From positions 62,001 through 126,000 of the forward strand of contig NZ_JBHUJX010000025.1 in NCBI RefSeq assembly GCF_042683745.1: 64,000 bases of DNA. The letters run 5' to 3'. Position 1 is the first letter of the stretch. Each line of letters starts with the position of its first letter. The translations under genes were made by a program, and so were the position numbers. The stretch is from Pseudoneobacillus sp042683745 (GTDB taxonomy: Bacteria; Bacillota; Bacilli; Bacillales; Cytobacillaceae). The notes under the pieces were generated by a model that was not told the DNA's origin, did not search any database, and worked only from the letters and a program-made list of their open reading frames with translations. This document shows, piece after piece, positions 1-9,636 of the stretch.

Positions 1-374
1 ATTAAATGGAATCCATAATCGATGACCGCTTTTTCTTTCGATTTCTCATGCCATGTTTGAATCGAATTTTGTAATGGTTCCCCTTTATTGGTTAAACAAA
101 AATCAATAATCGTTGTGGTGCCACCAAATGCCGCAGCTATCGTTCCTGATTCAAAATCGTCTTTCGTCACTGTACCGCCAAATGGCATGTCAAGATGAGT
201 GTGAGGATCAATCCCTCCCGGAAAAACGTAACAGCCTTTCGCATCAATGATTTCCGCTCCTTGAGAGTTAAAGTCAGAGCCTATTGCTGAAATTTTTCCG
301 TTCTCTAATAAAAGATCTGCCTGAAATGTATCGGTTGCTGTGACAATCGTTCCATTTCTAATTAGTTTTTTCAT
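1..374 (-). CDS. hydA: Dihydropyrimidinase (hydantoinase), N-terminal part
   Basis: This is the first 124 or so residues of a cyclic amidohydrolase that opens the dihydrouracil or dihydrothymine ring; the rest lies outside the window. The translation begins MKKLIRNGTIVTATD and contains PGGIDPHTHLDMP, in which the HxH pair is the metal-binding signature of the dihydropyrimidinase/hydantoinase family. The ATG has a purine-rich ribosome site just upstream and lies 17 bases after the preA stop, so it is co-transcribed with preA, preT and the ureidopropionase. That context supports dihydropyrimidinase over allantoinase or a generic hydantoinase. Confidence 0.85.
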   Translation of the reverse strand, partial: MKKLIRNGTIVTATDTFQADLLLENGKISAIGSDFNSQGAEIIDAKGCYVFPGGIDPHTHLDMPFGGTVTKDDFESGTIAAAFGGTTTIIDFCLTNKGEPLQNSIQTWHEKSKEKAVIDYGFHL

Positions 375-391
375 GGCTTTTCTCTCCTCAC

Positions 392-1675
392 TTACTTTGA
401 AAAATTTACATTCCCCGAGTTAAAACTAAGTGCAGCCTGACGTTCATTCCATGACATAGGCGGGAGCTCACTAGGAACTTCTATCATCTCAATTGCACCA
501 TCGACAGGACAAACAATCGAACATAAATTACAACCTACACAGTCTTCTTCTCTTACTTTTAAATAACTTTTTCCGTTTGTGTCTGTTAGCATATCTATAC
601 ATTGATGAGAAGTATCTTCACAAGCGATATGGCATTTATTACAGTTAATACATACATCTGGATTAATTTGAGCAACAATATTGTAATTAAGGTCCAAATT
701 CCCCCAATCCGAATACTTTGGTACAGATTTACCGATGATTTCCGAAACAGAAGAAATTCCCTTGCGATCTAAATAATGGCTTAATCCTTCAATCATATCT
801 TCAACAATACGGAATCCATGGTGCATTGCTGCTGTACATACTTGGACACCCGTTGCCCCCATTAATAAAAATTCAACCGCATCTTGCCAATTAGAGATAC
901 CTCCAATTCCCGAAATTGGCACATTGATTCTAGGATTCCTTGCACATTCTGCTACCATATTTAAAGCAATCGGTTTCACTGCAGGACCACAATATCCTCC
1001 ATGTGCCCCTTTGCCACCTACATGTGGGATCGTATTCCATGTTTCAAGATCCACTCCAGCTAAACTATTAATTGTATTAATCATACTAATGGCATCTGCT
1101 CCACCATTTGCAGCCGCTTCGGCTGTAGCCGTTATGTCCGTAATATTCGGTGTTAATTTTACAATGACAGGTGTCCTGGCTACTTCCTTCACCCAATACG
1201 TTTGCTTTTCTACTAAAGCAGGTACCTGACCTGACGCAGACCCCATTCCCCGTTCTGCCATTCCATGTGGACAGCCAAAATTCAACTCTAATCCATCAAC
1301 ACCAACATCCTCCACACGTTTGACAATTTCATGCCATTTCTCTTGCTTCGGTTCAACCATTAACGATGCGATGATGGCGTGATTCGGAAAGCGCTTTTTC
1401 GTTTCGTAAATTTCTTTTAAATTTACTTCTAATGGACGATCGGTAATGAGCTCGATATTGTTAAAACCAGCCACTCTTTGCCCATTAAAACTAACAGCTG
1501 CAAACCGGGATGAAACATTTAATATCGGATCGCCTAGCGTTTTCCAAACCGCTCCTCCCCAACCTGCTTCAAAGGCACGTTGAACTTGATACCCTGAGTT
1601 GGTAGGTGGGGCTGAAGCTAACCAAAACGGATTGGGAGATTTAATTCCAGCAAGATTTATACTTAAATCAGCCAT
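392..1675 (-). CDS. preA: NAD-dependent dihydropyrimidine dehydrogenase, PreA subunit
   Basis: A 427-residue protein with a dihydroorotate-dehydrogenase-like FMN barrel (about residues 1-310; note ELNFGCPHG and VPISGIGGI) followed by a two-cluster ferredoxin domain (about 335-405) with CINCNKCHIAC and CVGCNLCSIVCP. It matches PreA, which with PreT reduces uracil and thymine to the dihydro forms using NADH, the first step of reductive pyrimidine breakdown. A clear AAAGGAGAA ribosome site precedes the ATG. It sits between preT and the dihydropyrimidinase on the same strand with short gaps, as expected for an operon. Confidence 0.93.
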   Translation of the reverse strand: MADLSINLAGIKSPNPFWLASAPPTNSGYQVQRAFEAGWGGAVWKTLGDPILNVSSRFAAVSFNGQRVAGFNNIELITDRPLEVNLKEIYETKKRFPNHAIIASLMVEPKQEKWHEIVKRVEDVGVDGLELNFGCPHGMAERGMGSASGQVPALVEKQTYWVKEVARTPVIVKLTPNITDITATAEAAANGGADAISMINTINSLAGVDLETWNTIPHVGGKGAHGGYCGPAVKPIALNMVAECARNPRINVPISGIGGISNWQDAVEFLLMGATGVQVCTAAMHHGFRIVEDMIEGLSHYLDRKGISSVSEIIGKSVPKYSDWGNLDLNYNIVAQINPDVCINCNKCHIACEDTSHQCIDMLTDTNGKSYLKVREEDCVGCNLCSIVCPVDGAIEMIEVPSELPPMSWNERQAALSFNSGNVNFSK

Positions 1676-1699
1676 TGCTTCTTTTCTCCTTTCGCGAGT

Positions 1700-3067
1700 T
1701 TATTTAATTTCCACTGGTGAAAATTGCTTATGAATCGAATACGCAGTTAATTTCCCTTGCTGGGCTGCTGTAACGACCATTGCATCTCCTTTTCCCTTAC
1801 CAAAAACAACATCCCCACAGGCGAATATTTTTGGGTCGGAAGTTTGGAATGTTTCTTTATTCACTTGAACGACTCCGTTTTCATGGTGTAGACCAAAAGA
1901 CTCGATTAATTCTAAATGCCTAGTTTGACCGATTGCTTTTATAACGGCATCCACAGGAATAACATGCTCGGAGCCCTCATTTGGAATCGGGCTGCGACGT
2001 CCATCTTTGCCAGGTTCTCCTAATTTCATCTTAATGCATTCAATGCCTGTTACCTTTCCATCCGCATCACCAATGATTCTTGTTGGTGCGGTTAACCAGC
2101 GAAACTCGACCCCATCTTGCTTGGCAAATTCATATTCGAAGTCATAAGCCGTCATTTCATCTTCTGTTCTCCGGTAGAGAATCTTTACATTCTCCGCTCC
2201 TAAACGAACCGAACATGTTGCCCCGTCAATGGCTGTATTCCCAGCGCCAATCACAACCACGCGTTTTCCAACTAGTTTGTTTGATAGTTGACCACTTTTT
2301 GTCTCCTTAACGAATTCAATGGCATCATATACACCATCCAATTCTTCTCCCTCAATACCGAGGTTTGGAACTTTTGCCATCCCTACCGCTAACACAATAC
2401 AGTCGAAATTTTCATTTAAAAACTCGACAGAAACATCTTTACCGACAATCGTGTTCGTTTTAATTGTCACACCTAATTCCTGCACCTGCTCAACTTCCCA
2501 AAACGAAATAGATTGTGGGAGGCGAAAAGAGACAATTCCAAAAGTGTTTAATCCGCCAGCCTTCTCTGAAGCTTCAAAAATAGTAACCTCATATCCGAAT
2601 CTTGCTAATTCTCTGGCAGCAGATAATCCAGCGGGTCCTCCTCCTACAATTGCAACAGATTTACCGTTCTTTTTACCTGGGGCAAATAAAGCCTGTTCAT
2701 TTTTGATCGCCCAATCCGTTGCATACCTTTGCAGTTTTCCAATAAAAATTGGGGAAGTCGAATGGTTTAATACACATGCGCCCTCACATAGCTCTTCTGT
2801 TGGACAAACTCGTGAACAACTAGCACCAACGGGATTTGAAGACATAATCGTTTTTGCTGAACCTAATAAATTTCCTGAGGCTATTTTTTTAATAAATGTA
2901 GGGATATCAATTCCAGTTGGACAAGCTTTAATACAAGGGGCATCATAACAATAAAGGCATCGATTGGATTCTTCTAAAGCTTCTTGATTAGTGAATCCTT
3001 GGTCTACTTCTTGGAAGTTCAGTTCAAGATTATTTGGAGAAATACGCTGCATTTTCGTATTTGTCAA
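1700..3067 (-). CDS. preT: NAD-dependent dihydropyrimidine dehydrogenase, PreT subunit
   Basis: A GltD-like oxidoreductase of 455 residues that passes electrons from NADH to PreA. The N-terminal iron-sulfur part shows CLYCYDAPC, CPTGIDIP and CSRVCPTEELCEGAC. The FAD motif is VAIVGGGPAGLSAARELA and a second Rossmann motif is VVVIGAGNTAID. The open frame extends 17 codons further upstream, but the best start is TTG at 3067, because AAGGAGGG lies 7 bases before it and nothing comparable precedes the upstream ATG. It is the second gene of the pyrimidine operon. Confidence 0.92.
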   Translation of the reverse strand: MTNTKMQRISPNNLELNFQEVDQGFTNQEALEESNRCLYCYDAPCIKACPTGIDIPTFIKKIASGNLLGSAKTIMSSNPVGASCSRVCPTEELCEGACVLNHSTSPIFIGKLQRYATDWAIKNEQALFAPGKKNGKSVAIVGGGPAGLSAARELARFGYEVTIFEASEKAGGLNTFGIVSFRLPQSISFWEVEQVQELGVTIKTNTIVGKDVSVEFLNENFDCIVLAVGMAKVPNLGIEGEELDGVYDAIEFVKETKSGQLSNKLVGKRVVVIGAGNTAIDGATCSVRLGAENVKILYRRTEDEMTAYDFEYEFAKQDGVEFRWLTAPTRIIGDADGKVTGIECIKMKLGEPGKDGRRSPIPNEGSEHVIPVDAVIKAIGQTRHLELIESFGLHHENGVVQVNKETFQTSDPKIFACGDVVFGKGKGDAMVVTAAQQGKLTAYSIHKQFSPVEIK

Positions 3068-3134
3068 CGAAAAACCCTCCTTTTCACATTTTTCAAAAAT
3101 GAAGGAGGCTAATATCATGCCCCCTCATTCGTTT

Positions 3135-4025
3135 TTATGGCAATAATGCCGTCATCTCACCGTACGTTTCCGGACGTCGGTCACGATAGAACTGCCAAGT
3201 ATCACGAACTTCCCGAATCATTTTTTTATTCATTTCACCGATAATAACCTCATCTTTATCCCTGCTAGCCATGGCAACAAAATTACCACGTGGATCCACT
3301 AAATAAGATTGTCCGTAAAATTCTCCCATTTTCCATGGTGATTCATATCCAACTCGGTTAATTGCCCCTAAGTAGTAACCATTTGCCACTGCATGGGCGG
3401 GTTGCTCCAGCTTCCATAAATACTCTGACAATCCCGCAACCGTAGCCGAAGGGTTAAAGACGACTTCAGCTCCATTTAAACCTAGTAATCTGGCACCCTC
3501 TGGGAAATGTCGGTCATAACAAATGTAAACTCCAACCTTAGCGAAGGCCGTATCGAAAACAGGATAGCCGAGATTTCCTGGTTTAAAATAAAACTTCTCC
3601 CAAAAACCGTATCCATCATTACCTACCCCAACATGTGGGATATGCTGCTTTCGATATTTTCCTAGATACGAGCCATCCGCATCGATAACAGCTGCCGTAT
3701 TATAGTAAGTAGCAATTCCTTCTCTTTCATAGATAGGAAGAACGATAACGACACCTAATTCCTTTGCAAGTTCTTGAAACAGTGTAGTTGTTGGTCCATT
3801 TGGAATTTCCTCAGCGGCATCATACCATTTCGTATTTTGTTCCGAACAAAAATAAGGACCATAAAAAATCTCCTGCAAACAAATGATTTGTGCCCCTTTA
3901 CTAGCAGCCTCTCTTACTAGCTTTACATGCTTCTCAATAGATTTTTCCTTATGAACCTCTACTGGTTCATTGCCATCCACATCATGCGTCGCTTGAATCA
4001 ATCCAATCTTCACATTATCTGACAT
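3135..4025 (-). CDS. Beta-ureidopropionase / N-carbamoyl amidohydrolase (nitrilase superfamily)
   Basis: A 296-residue carbon-nitrogen hydrolase. The family triad is visible: Glu in LQEIFYGPYFC, Lys in GKYRKQHIPHV and Cys in VYICYDRHFPEGAR. Such enzymes remove the carbamoyl group from N-carbamoyl-beta-alanine or N-carbamoyl-D-amino acids. As first gene of the operon with dihydropyrimidinase and PreAT, the natural substrate is most likely N-carbamoyl-beta-alanine, the third step of uracil breakdown. AAAGGGGGC precedes the ATG. N-carbamoylputrescine amidase is a related alternative made less likely by the neighbours. Confidence 0.85.
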   Translation of the reverse strand: MSDNVKIGLIQATHDVDGNEPVEVHKEKSIEKHVKLVREAASKGAQIICLQEIFYGPYFCSEQNTKWYDAAEEIPNGPTTTLFQELAKELGVVIVLPIYEREGIATYYNTAAVIDADGSYLGKYRKQHIPHVGVGNDGYGFWEKFYFKPGNLGYPVFDTAFAKVGVYICYDRHFPEGARLLGLNGAEVVFNPSATVAGLSEYLWKLEQPAHAVANGYYLGAINRVGYESPWKMGEFYGQSYLVDPRGNFVAMASRDKDEVIIGEMNKKMIREVRDTWQFYRDRRPETYGEMTALLP

Positions 4026-4228
4026 CCCTAAAGCCCCCTTTAAATAGATACATAAAACTTACCTAGATTGCTTGTTAACGCTAGTATTACTACTATCAGC
4101 TTATGAAGCTATTTCGTATGTATACCACCTCGTACTATTTGAATTTTAAATTGGGATAATTAACGAAAACTTTGTTTAAGAATATATTTCTTTTGCTGAA
4201 AATTTAACCAAAATGAAACTCAATAAAT

Positions 4229-4271
4229 ACAAAAAGCCTAATCCTCTTAAGTGATTAGAGAATTAGGCTCT
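4229..4271 (-). terminator. Rho-independent terminator after the AlkD-like gene
   Basis: The arms AGCCTAAT (4235-4242) and ATTAGGCT (4262-4269) pair, with a further inner CTCT/AGAG pairing. On the minus strand the stem is followed by a run of T. It lies 40 bases after the stop of the gene ending at 4310. The rest of 4026-4230 is AT-rich upstream DNA of the pyrimidine operon with no operator I can name. Confidence 0.75.
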
Positions 4272-4309
4272 TATTTAAGGTCCATTGTTCATTTATATGA
4301 CAAACTTTG

Positions 4310-5017
4310 CTAACACCTGACATATTTGCGTTTGAACCCAAGTCTCCCTCTTTCTACTTCTTTTTGAATACTTTCGGAAGCAAGGAGAGTACTGCTTTTT
4401 TTCTTGTCTTTTTTTATTTCGACTGGTCCAACAGCCTTTGCAGTTGCAACCGCTTTATCATGGAGCGGTACATAGTGAATTCCGACTGTGAAAATAAAAT
4501 TATTCATCGCGGATTTCGTTCGTTCCGGGGAATCGTGAATCGTATCTTGCACCTGATCAAGCATACTCGCAATCTTGCTTTCGCTAAATTCTACGTCCTT
4601 GCGGCTTCCCAATAACCAGCAGTAACAGCTCCAGCCTGCCGACATTTTAAGTTCTTCACCGCTTGCAATCCATTTATCAGCAACATCTTGCGCTATATCC
4701 GTTTCTGCTAAAGTGACTGCAACCACATAATCGGACAGCATATAAAAATACGCTCCATCTATCCAACGATCAAAATCCGCCTCCGTCATTGCCGTAGGGT
4801 CCGCAATGACCCCAGCAAAATACATGGCATCGTAGTTCCCGGTGGCATAAAGTTGTTCTGCCAATGGCTGATTTTTCTTGATTATCTTTGACATTGGCTT
4901 CATCGCTCCCGTAGCCACACCAAAAACTGGTTCTTGTGCACCACTACCAATGTACATCTTTTTCATGCGTTCCTTGCCAAGTGCTTCTAATTCCTGCATA
5001 ACCATTTCGAAATCCAT
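4310..5017 (-). CDS. DNA alkylation repair protein, AlkD-like HEAT-repeat family
   Basis: A 235-residue all-helical protein resembling the AlkD family of DNA glycosylases, which remove bulky cationic alkyl bases with a HEAT-repeat superhelix. Family-like parts are MDFEMVMQELEALG with KERMKKMYIGSGAQEPVFGV at the N-terminus, the NYDAMYFAGVIAD helix, and the MSAGWSCYCWLLGSR segment. The C-terminus is basic. A monocistronic unit with its own terminator is likely. I cannot assign substrate preference; some family members have lost glycosylase activity. Confidence 0.75.
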   Translation of the reverse strand: MDFEMVMQELEALGKERMKKMYIGSGAQEPVFGVATGAMKPMSKIIKKNQPLAEQLYATGNYDAMYFAGVIADPTAMTEADFDRWIDGAYFYMLSDYVVAVTLAETDIAQDVADKWIASGEELKMSAGWSCYCWLLGSRKDVEFSESKIASMLDQVQDTIHDSPERTKSAMNNFIFTVGIHYVPLHDKAVATAKAVGPVEIKKDKKKSSTLLASESIQKEVERGRLGFKRKYVRC

Positions 5018-5134
5018 TGTGTGCCCTTCCTTCCTCAGTAAACTTATTCATTTCATTTTAACCATCTAAATTTTATTCTTTATCAATATTTCAACAAGAT
5101 ACATAGGAGAACTAATTTAATTAGATACTTCATT

Positions 5135-5647
5135 TCAGTGACTTTTTGTGTACCAAAGGATTGCTTGCTCTTCCAGTTTCTTCACAAATGTTTTTTTGGC
5201 TGGGCTATATTCACTTGTGTTCTCAAAACGCTCAGCCAATTCTTCTTTAAAACGACTGTACTTAGCAACTTCTTCAGGATGGGATCGTAGATAATCTCGA
5301 AATATTAAATGACGTTCAATTTGAGGGTTATCTAATTGATAGAAATGAATATGATGAGTTCTGTTTTCCCCGCCTTTTCGAAACAATCGCCTACCTTCAA
5401 TGCCCCATTCTCCAGCAACATCATATCCTAAAGAATCCATTTTATCGTTATATGAATCTATCTTTTGTATGTCTTTTACAATACACATCATATCTATTAC
5501 AGGTTTTGCCTTTAGACCATAAACTGATGTACTTCCAAAATGTTCAAATCTGATTATTTCATCGCCAAATATTGATTTTAGATAATGAGACTCATCTTGA
5601 AACATTTGAGCCCAATTTTCGTTAAAATTAGAAAGTCGTACCTTCAT
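5135..5647 (-). CDS. GrpB/UPF0157 family nucleotidyltransferase-like protein
   Basis: A 170-residue protein of the GrpB family, a minimal nucleotidyltransferase fold of unknown substrate. The start has a typical family pattern (WAQMFQDESHYLKSIFG), then FEHFGSTSVYGLKAKPVIDMM, which carries the GS and the Asp expected of this fold, and later HHIHFYQ with LIFRDYLRSHPE. Full length for the family. Biological role is unknown. GAGAGGT precedes the ATG. Confidence 0.8.
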   Translation of the reverse strand: MKVRLSNFNENWAQMFQDESHYLKSIFGDEIIRFEHFGSTSVYGLKAKPVIDMMCIVKDIQKIDSYNDKMDSLGYDVAGEWGIEGRRLFRKGGENRTHHIHFYQLDNPQIERHLIFRDYLRSHPEEVAKYSRFKEELAERFENTSEYSPAKKTFVKKLEEQAILWYTKSH

Positions 5648-5701
5648 GTATGAAACCTCTCTTTGATTACCTTTTTTCGGGATCCAGTGATTTTTCAGTC
5701 A

Positions 5702-5980
5702 TTATAAAATATCTTGAGTCTTATTTTCCTTTTCCTTCAAATAATTCAAATACATATCCTTATCTTTCAGATGATTTACATCTTCAATTGTTTTATCCTC
5801 TGACTGCGATATAACTTCAAAGTTAGAGAGCTTTTTTCTAATATCATTAAGTAAATATATCCCTCTAAATAAACAGCCCACAACAATTCCAAAAGCAAGA
5901 AACCCACCGACTAAAGGTTCAAACATAAGAAGTAGGAAACCCAAGATTGTAGATAAAACAATCGATAAAACTAGATACAT
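5702..5980 (-). CDS. Small membrane protein of unknown function
   Basis: About 92 residues with two closely spaced hydrophobic segments (about residues 2-40, around the words LSTILGFLLLMFEPL and LAFGIVVGCLFRG) and a charged, probably cytoplasmic tail rich in Lys, Glu and Asp. The start used is the ATG at 5980, because the upstream GTG lies inside the ribosome site GGTGAT. I do not recognise a family. It is followed by the GrpB gene on the same strand. Confidence 0.5.
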   Translation of the reverse strand: MYLVLSIVLSTILGFLLLMFEPLVGGFLAFGIVVGCLFRGIYLLNDIRKKLSNFEVISQSEDKTIEDVNHLKDKDMYLNYLKEKENKTQDIL

Positions 5981-6054
5981 AGTTATCACCAACTTATCTA
6001 TGTTATCAAATTAATTACCCTATTATATCATGGAATTATTTACCGAACATCTCG

Positions 6055-6100
6055 AAAAAAACAGGAGGTGGAATCGTTTAAATACGATTTCCACCTCTAA
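6055..6100 (-). terminator. Terminator after ppdK
   Basis: A near-perfect hairpin with arms AGGTGGAA and TTCCACCT and an inner TCGT/ACGA pairing, followed on the minus strand by seven T. It lies just after the ppdK stop at 6118. Confidence 0.9.
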
Positions 6101-6117
6101 ATAGACTTGCATACTAT

Positions 6118-8799
6118 TTATTTTTGAGCCTTCACATTCACTAAAAACTCATTTTCACTTTTCTCATAACGAATCGTAGCCTGAGCAGCTGCTAATCGAG
6201 CCAATGGAACCCTGTATGGGGAACAACTTACATAATCCAGTCCTGTTCGATAGCAAAAATCAATCGAACTCTTTTCCCCACCGTGCTCACCGCAAATACC
6301 TGTTTTTAATTCAGGCTTTGTTTCACGACCAAGTTTAACACCCATTTCTACTAGCTTGCCAACACCTTCCTGATCAAGCACAGCAAATGGATTATCGGGG
6401 AGGACTTTATTTTCGATATATGTTTGTAAAAATTTCCCTTCCGCATCGTCGCGGCTGAATCCGAAGGTTGTTTGTGTTAGGTCATTCGTTCCGAACGAGA
6501 AGAAGTCCGCCTCTTCGGCAATTTGATCAGCTGTTAACGCGGCTCTAGGTATTTCAATCATCGTTCCAATTAAATATTCAAAATCTTTTCCTGTTTCTTC
6601 ATTTACCATTACCGCCGCATTGATCACTAATTGACGCATTTCCTTTAATTCATTGACATGGCCAACAAGTGGAATCATAATTTCAGGTTGAACTTCTTGG
6701 CCTTTATTAGCTAAATTCGCCACCGCATAGAAAATTGCCTTTGCTTGCATTTCATAAATTTCAGGATGAATCATTCCTAAACGACAGCCACGATGTCCAA
6801 GCATCGGGTTAAACTCATCTAATTGACGAACCTTTTTAAGAAGAAGTTCTTTCTCCTTTAATTCAGGTGAATCTGGTTGAAGGATTTGCAGTTTTGTGAC
6901 TTCAACAAGTAACTCTTCTTTATCTGGTAAAAACTCATGAAGAGGTGGATCTAATAATCGAATCGTAACCGGATGACCTTGCATCGCTTCAAAAATACCT
7001 TCAAAATCATCTTGCTGCATTGGTAAAAGCTTAGCCAGTGCTTCTTTACGCTCATCATAGCTCTCTGCTAAAATCATGCTTTGGACAATTGGAATTCGTT
7101 TTAAATCCATAAACATATGTTCAGTGCGACATAACCCAATCCCGCCCGCACCAAATTCGTATGCTTTCTTTGCATCCTCTGGATTATCCGCATTTGCTCT
7201 TACTCCAAGCTTTCGCTCCCCGTCTGCCCAAGCAAGCAATAACTGAAACTCATCGGAAAGCTCTGGTTCAATCATCGGAATCTCACCAAGCATAATTTCT
7301 CCAGTTGCTCCGTCAATCGTAATGGTATCTCCATAACTCACAATCGTATTTCCGATAAAGAATTGCTTAGCTTTCAAATCAATTTTAAGAGCTTCACAGC
7401 CACAAATACAAGCTTTCCCCATCCCCCGGGCAACTACTGCAGCATGACTTGTCATTCCACCGCGACTTGTCACAACGGCTTGTGCAGCAACAATTCCATG
7501 AATATCATCTGGAGTCGTTTCTGGTCTAACGAGAATGACCTTCTTCCCATCATTTGTTAAGCTTTCTGCCTCATCAGCATCAAAGACGACTATTCCCGTT
7601 GCCGCTCCTGGTGAAGCTGGTAAACCCTTTGCTAAAATATTTCGCTCAAATTTTTCATCAATTCGACGATGAAGGAGCTGATTTAATTGGTCTGGGTCGA
7701 CACGAAGAAGTGCCGCCTTTTTATCAATAATGCCTTCCTCAACCATTTCAACAGCAATTCGAATCGCAGCTTGGGCCGTTCTTTTCCCAGTACGTGTTTG
7801 TAAAATAAATAACTCTCCACGTTCCACAGTGAATTCAATATCTTGCATGTCTTGGTAGTGTTGTTCAAGACGTTTACTTGTTTCTACGAATTGCTCGAAC
7901 ACGTCTGGCATCTCATCTTTTAAAGTACGGATTGGCTGTGGTGTCCGAATTCCTGCGACCACATCTTCACCTTGAGCATTAATTAAATACTCACCATATA
8001 ATAGATGCTCTCCTGTAGAAGGATTACGAGTAAAAGCAACACCTGTCCCTGAATCATTACCCATATTTCCGAACACCATGCTTTGGATATTAACAGCAGT
8101 TCCGAGGTGATCAGGAATTTTATTCAAACGGCGATATACGATCGCACGTTGATTATTCCATGAATCAAATACAGCATTAATCGCTAAAAATAACTGCTCC
8201 TTCGGGTCTTGTGGAAAATTTTTTCGCGTATGTTTTTTAACAATTTCTTTATAACCCTTAATAACCTCTTGCCAATCTTGAGCAGTCATTTCTGGGTCAG
8301 ATGAATAACCTTTATGATCACGTACCTCCTCTAAATATTGCTCAAAAAAGAAGACATTAATATCTAAAACGACATTACTAAACATTTGAATGAAGCGTCG
8401 GTAGGAATCATAAGCAAAACGTGAATTATCAGTTAAAATTGCCATTCCCTCTACCGTTTCATCATTCATTCCAAGATTCAAAATTGTGTCCATCATCCCT
8501 GGCATTGAAAATACGGACCCTGACCGAACCGAGACTAAAAGTGGATTTTCTGGATGACCAAATTGTTTACCTGTTTTATCTTCTAGAGCATGAAGAGCTT
8601 CTAAAACTTGAGCAGTCACTTCTGATGGAATTGTTTTATCTTCTTGGTAATAAGCATGACAAGCTTCTGTAGAAATCGTAAATCCGAAAGGAACAGGTAA
8701 ACCAATCCGCGTCATTTCCGCTAAGTTTGCACCTTTTCCACCTAAAATATCCTTCATTCCACTATGACCTTCGTTAAACAAATAAACAAATTTACTCAT
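6118..8799 (-). CDS. ppdK: Pyruvate, phosphate dikinase
   Basis: An 893-residue full-length PPDK, which interconverts pyruvate, ATP and phosphate with PEP, AMP and pyrophosphate. The N-terminal ATP-grasp domain begins KFVYLFNEGHSGMKDILGGKGA. The central phosphohistidine domain contains TSRGGMTSHAAVVARGMGKA, in which the His after TS is the phosphocarrier and the Thr two residues before it is the usual regulatory site. The C-terminal PEP/pyruvate barrel ends with GICGEHGGEKSSI. The regulatory kinase/phosphatase gene lies 3 bases upstream and ccpN before that, so the enzyme is probably used for gluconeogenesis and controlled by carbon source and phosphorylation. Confidence 0.96.
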   Translation of the reverse strand: MSKFVYLFNEGHSGMKDILGGKGANLAEMTRIGLPVPFGFTISTEACHAYYQEDKTIPSEVTAQVLEALHALEDKTGKQFGHPENPLLVSVRSGSVFSMPGMMDTILNLGMNDETVEGMAILTDNSRFAYDSYRRFIQMFSNVVLDINVFFFEQYLEEVRDHKGYSSDPEMTAQDWQEVIKGYKEIVKKHTRKNFPQDPKEQLFLAINAVFDSWNNQRAIVYRRLNKIPDHLGTAVNIQSMVFGNMGNDSGTGVAFTRNPSTGEHLLYGEYLINAQGEDVVAGIRTPQPIRTLKDEMPDVFEQFVETSKRLEQHYQDMQDIEFTVERGELFILQTRTGKRTAQAAIRIAVEMVEEGIIDKKAALLRVDPDQLNQLLHRRIDEKFERNILAKGLPASPGAATGIVVFDADEAESLTNDGKKVILVRPETTPDDIHGIVAAQAVVTSRGGMTSHAAVVARGMGKACICGCEALKIDLKAKQFFIGNTIVSYGDTITIDGATGEIMLGEIPMIEPELSDEFQLLLAWADGERKLGVRANADNPEDAKKAYEFGAGGIGLCRTEHMFMDLKRIPIVQSMILAESYDERKEALAKLLPMQQDDFEGIFEAMQGHPVTIRLLDPPLHEFLPDKEELLVEVTKLQILQPDSPELKEKELLLKKVRQLDEFNPMLGHRGCRLGMIHPEIYEMQAKAIFYAVANLANKGQEVQPEIMIPLVGHVNELKEMRQLVINAAVMVNEETGKDFEYLIGTMIEIPRAALTADQIAEEADFFSFGTNDLTQTTFGFSRDDAEGKFLQTYIENKVLPDNPFAVLDQEGVGKLVEMGVKLGRETKPELKTGICGEHGGEKSSIDFCYRTGLDYVSCSPYRVPLARLAAAQATIRYEKSENEFLVNVKAQK

Positions 8800-8802
8800 A
8801 TA

Positions 8803-9636
8803 TTAGCTCCTCTCACTTTTTAGATAATCCATAATTTGGTTTGCCGTTTCTTCAATTGCTTTATTGGAAACATTGATCACTGGGCATCCTACTCGCTTCA
8901 TAATTTTTTCAGCATAATCGAGTTCTTCTAAAATCCGTTCAAAGCTTGCATAATTTGCTTGAGAGGTTAAACCTAAAGCTTTTAAACGTTCTTTCCGAAT
9001 ATCATTTAATTTATCTGGCGAGATAATCAAACCAACACATTTACTTCTAGGAACTTCAAACAATTCATCTGGTGCAGGCACCTCTGGTACGAGAGGAACA
9101 TTGGCTACTTTTAATCGTTTGTGTGCTAAATACATGGAAAGTGGTGTTTTTGAAGTACGCGATACACCGATTAATACGATGTCTGCACGGAGAATCCCAC
9201 GCGGATCGCGACCATCATCGTATTTTACCGCAAATTCTATGGCTTCAATTTTTCGAAAATAATCATCATCCAGTTTGCGCATCATCCCTGGTTGATGATT
9301 GGGTTCCTTATTGAACTTTTGTATAAATGCTTCCATTAGTGGATTCATTAAATCAACAGCGATGAGATGTTCCTCTTTCGCGCGACGATCAAGGTACTCT
9401 TTTAAAGAAGGGACAACTATTGTATAAGCAATGACCGAATGGCTTTGTTTTGCTAGTAAAATAACATCTTCTATATCTTCTATATCCTCCACATATGAGC
9501 TACGACGAATATCTACATGGCCACCATTAAATTGAGTCGCTACTGCTTTAACAACTAATTCAGCTGTTTCCCCTACTGAATCTGATACGATATAAACTAC
9601 TTCTTTTCGATTCAATTTGTTTTCACATCCTATCAT
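8803..9636 (-). CDS. yqfL: PPDK regulatory protein (bifunctional kinase/pyrophosphorylase, DUF299)
   Basis: A 277-residue protein of the PPDK/PEP-synthase regulatory family. Members inactivate PPDK by ADP-dependent phosphorylation of the Thr beside its catalytic His and reactivate it by phosphorolysis. Family features are VVYIVSDSVGETAELVVKA at the N-terminus and the phosphate-binding loop VLIGVSRTSKTPLSMYLA. Its start overlaps the ccpN stop by four bases (ATGA), and ppdK follows 3 bases after its stop, so target and regulator are tightly coupled. In B. subtilis the homologue sits beside ccpN without a PPDK gene. Confidence 0.95.
   Translation of the reverse strand: MIGCENKLNRKEVVYIVSDSVGETAELVVKAVATQFNGGHVDIRRSSYVEDIEDIEDVILLAKQSHSVIAYTIVVPSLKEYLDRRAKEEHLIAVDLMNPLMEAFIQKFNKEPNHQPGMMRKLDDDYFRKIEAIEFAVKYDDGRDPRGILRADIVLIGVSRTSKTPLSMYLAHKRLKVANVPLVPEVPAPDELFEVPRSKCVGLIISPDKLNDIRKERLKALGLTSQANYASFERILEELDYAEKIMKRVGCPVINVSNKAIEETANQIMDYLKSERS

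Noticed and set aside
2319..2948. Long plus-strand frame of 209 codons inside preT
   Set aside because: It is antisense to a well-supported gene, has no ribosome site or family motif, and its composition is what an antisense shadow gives.
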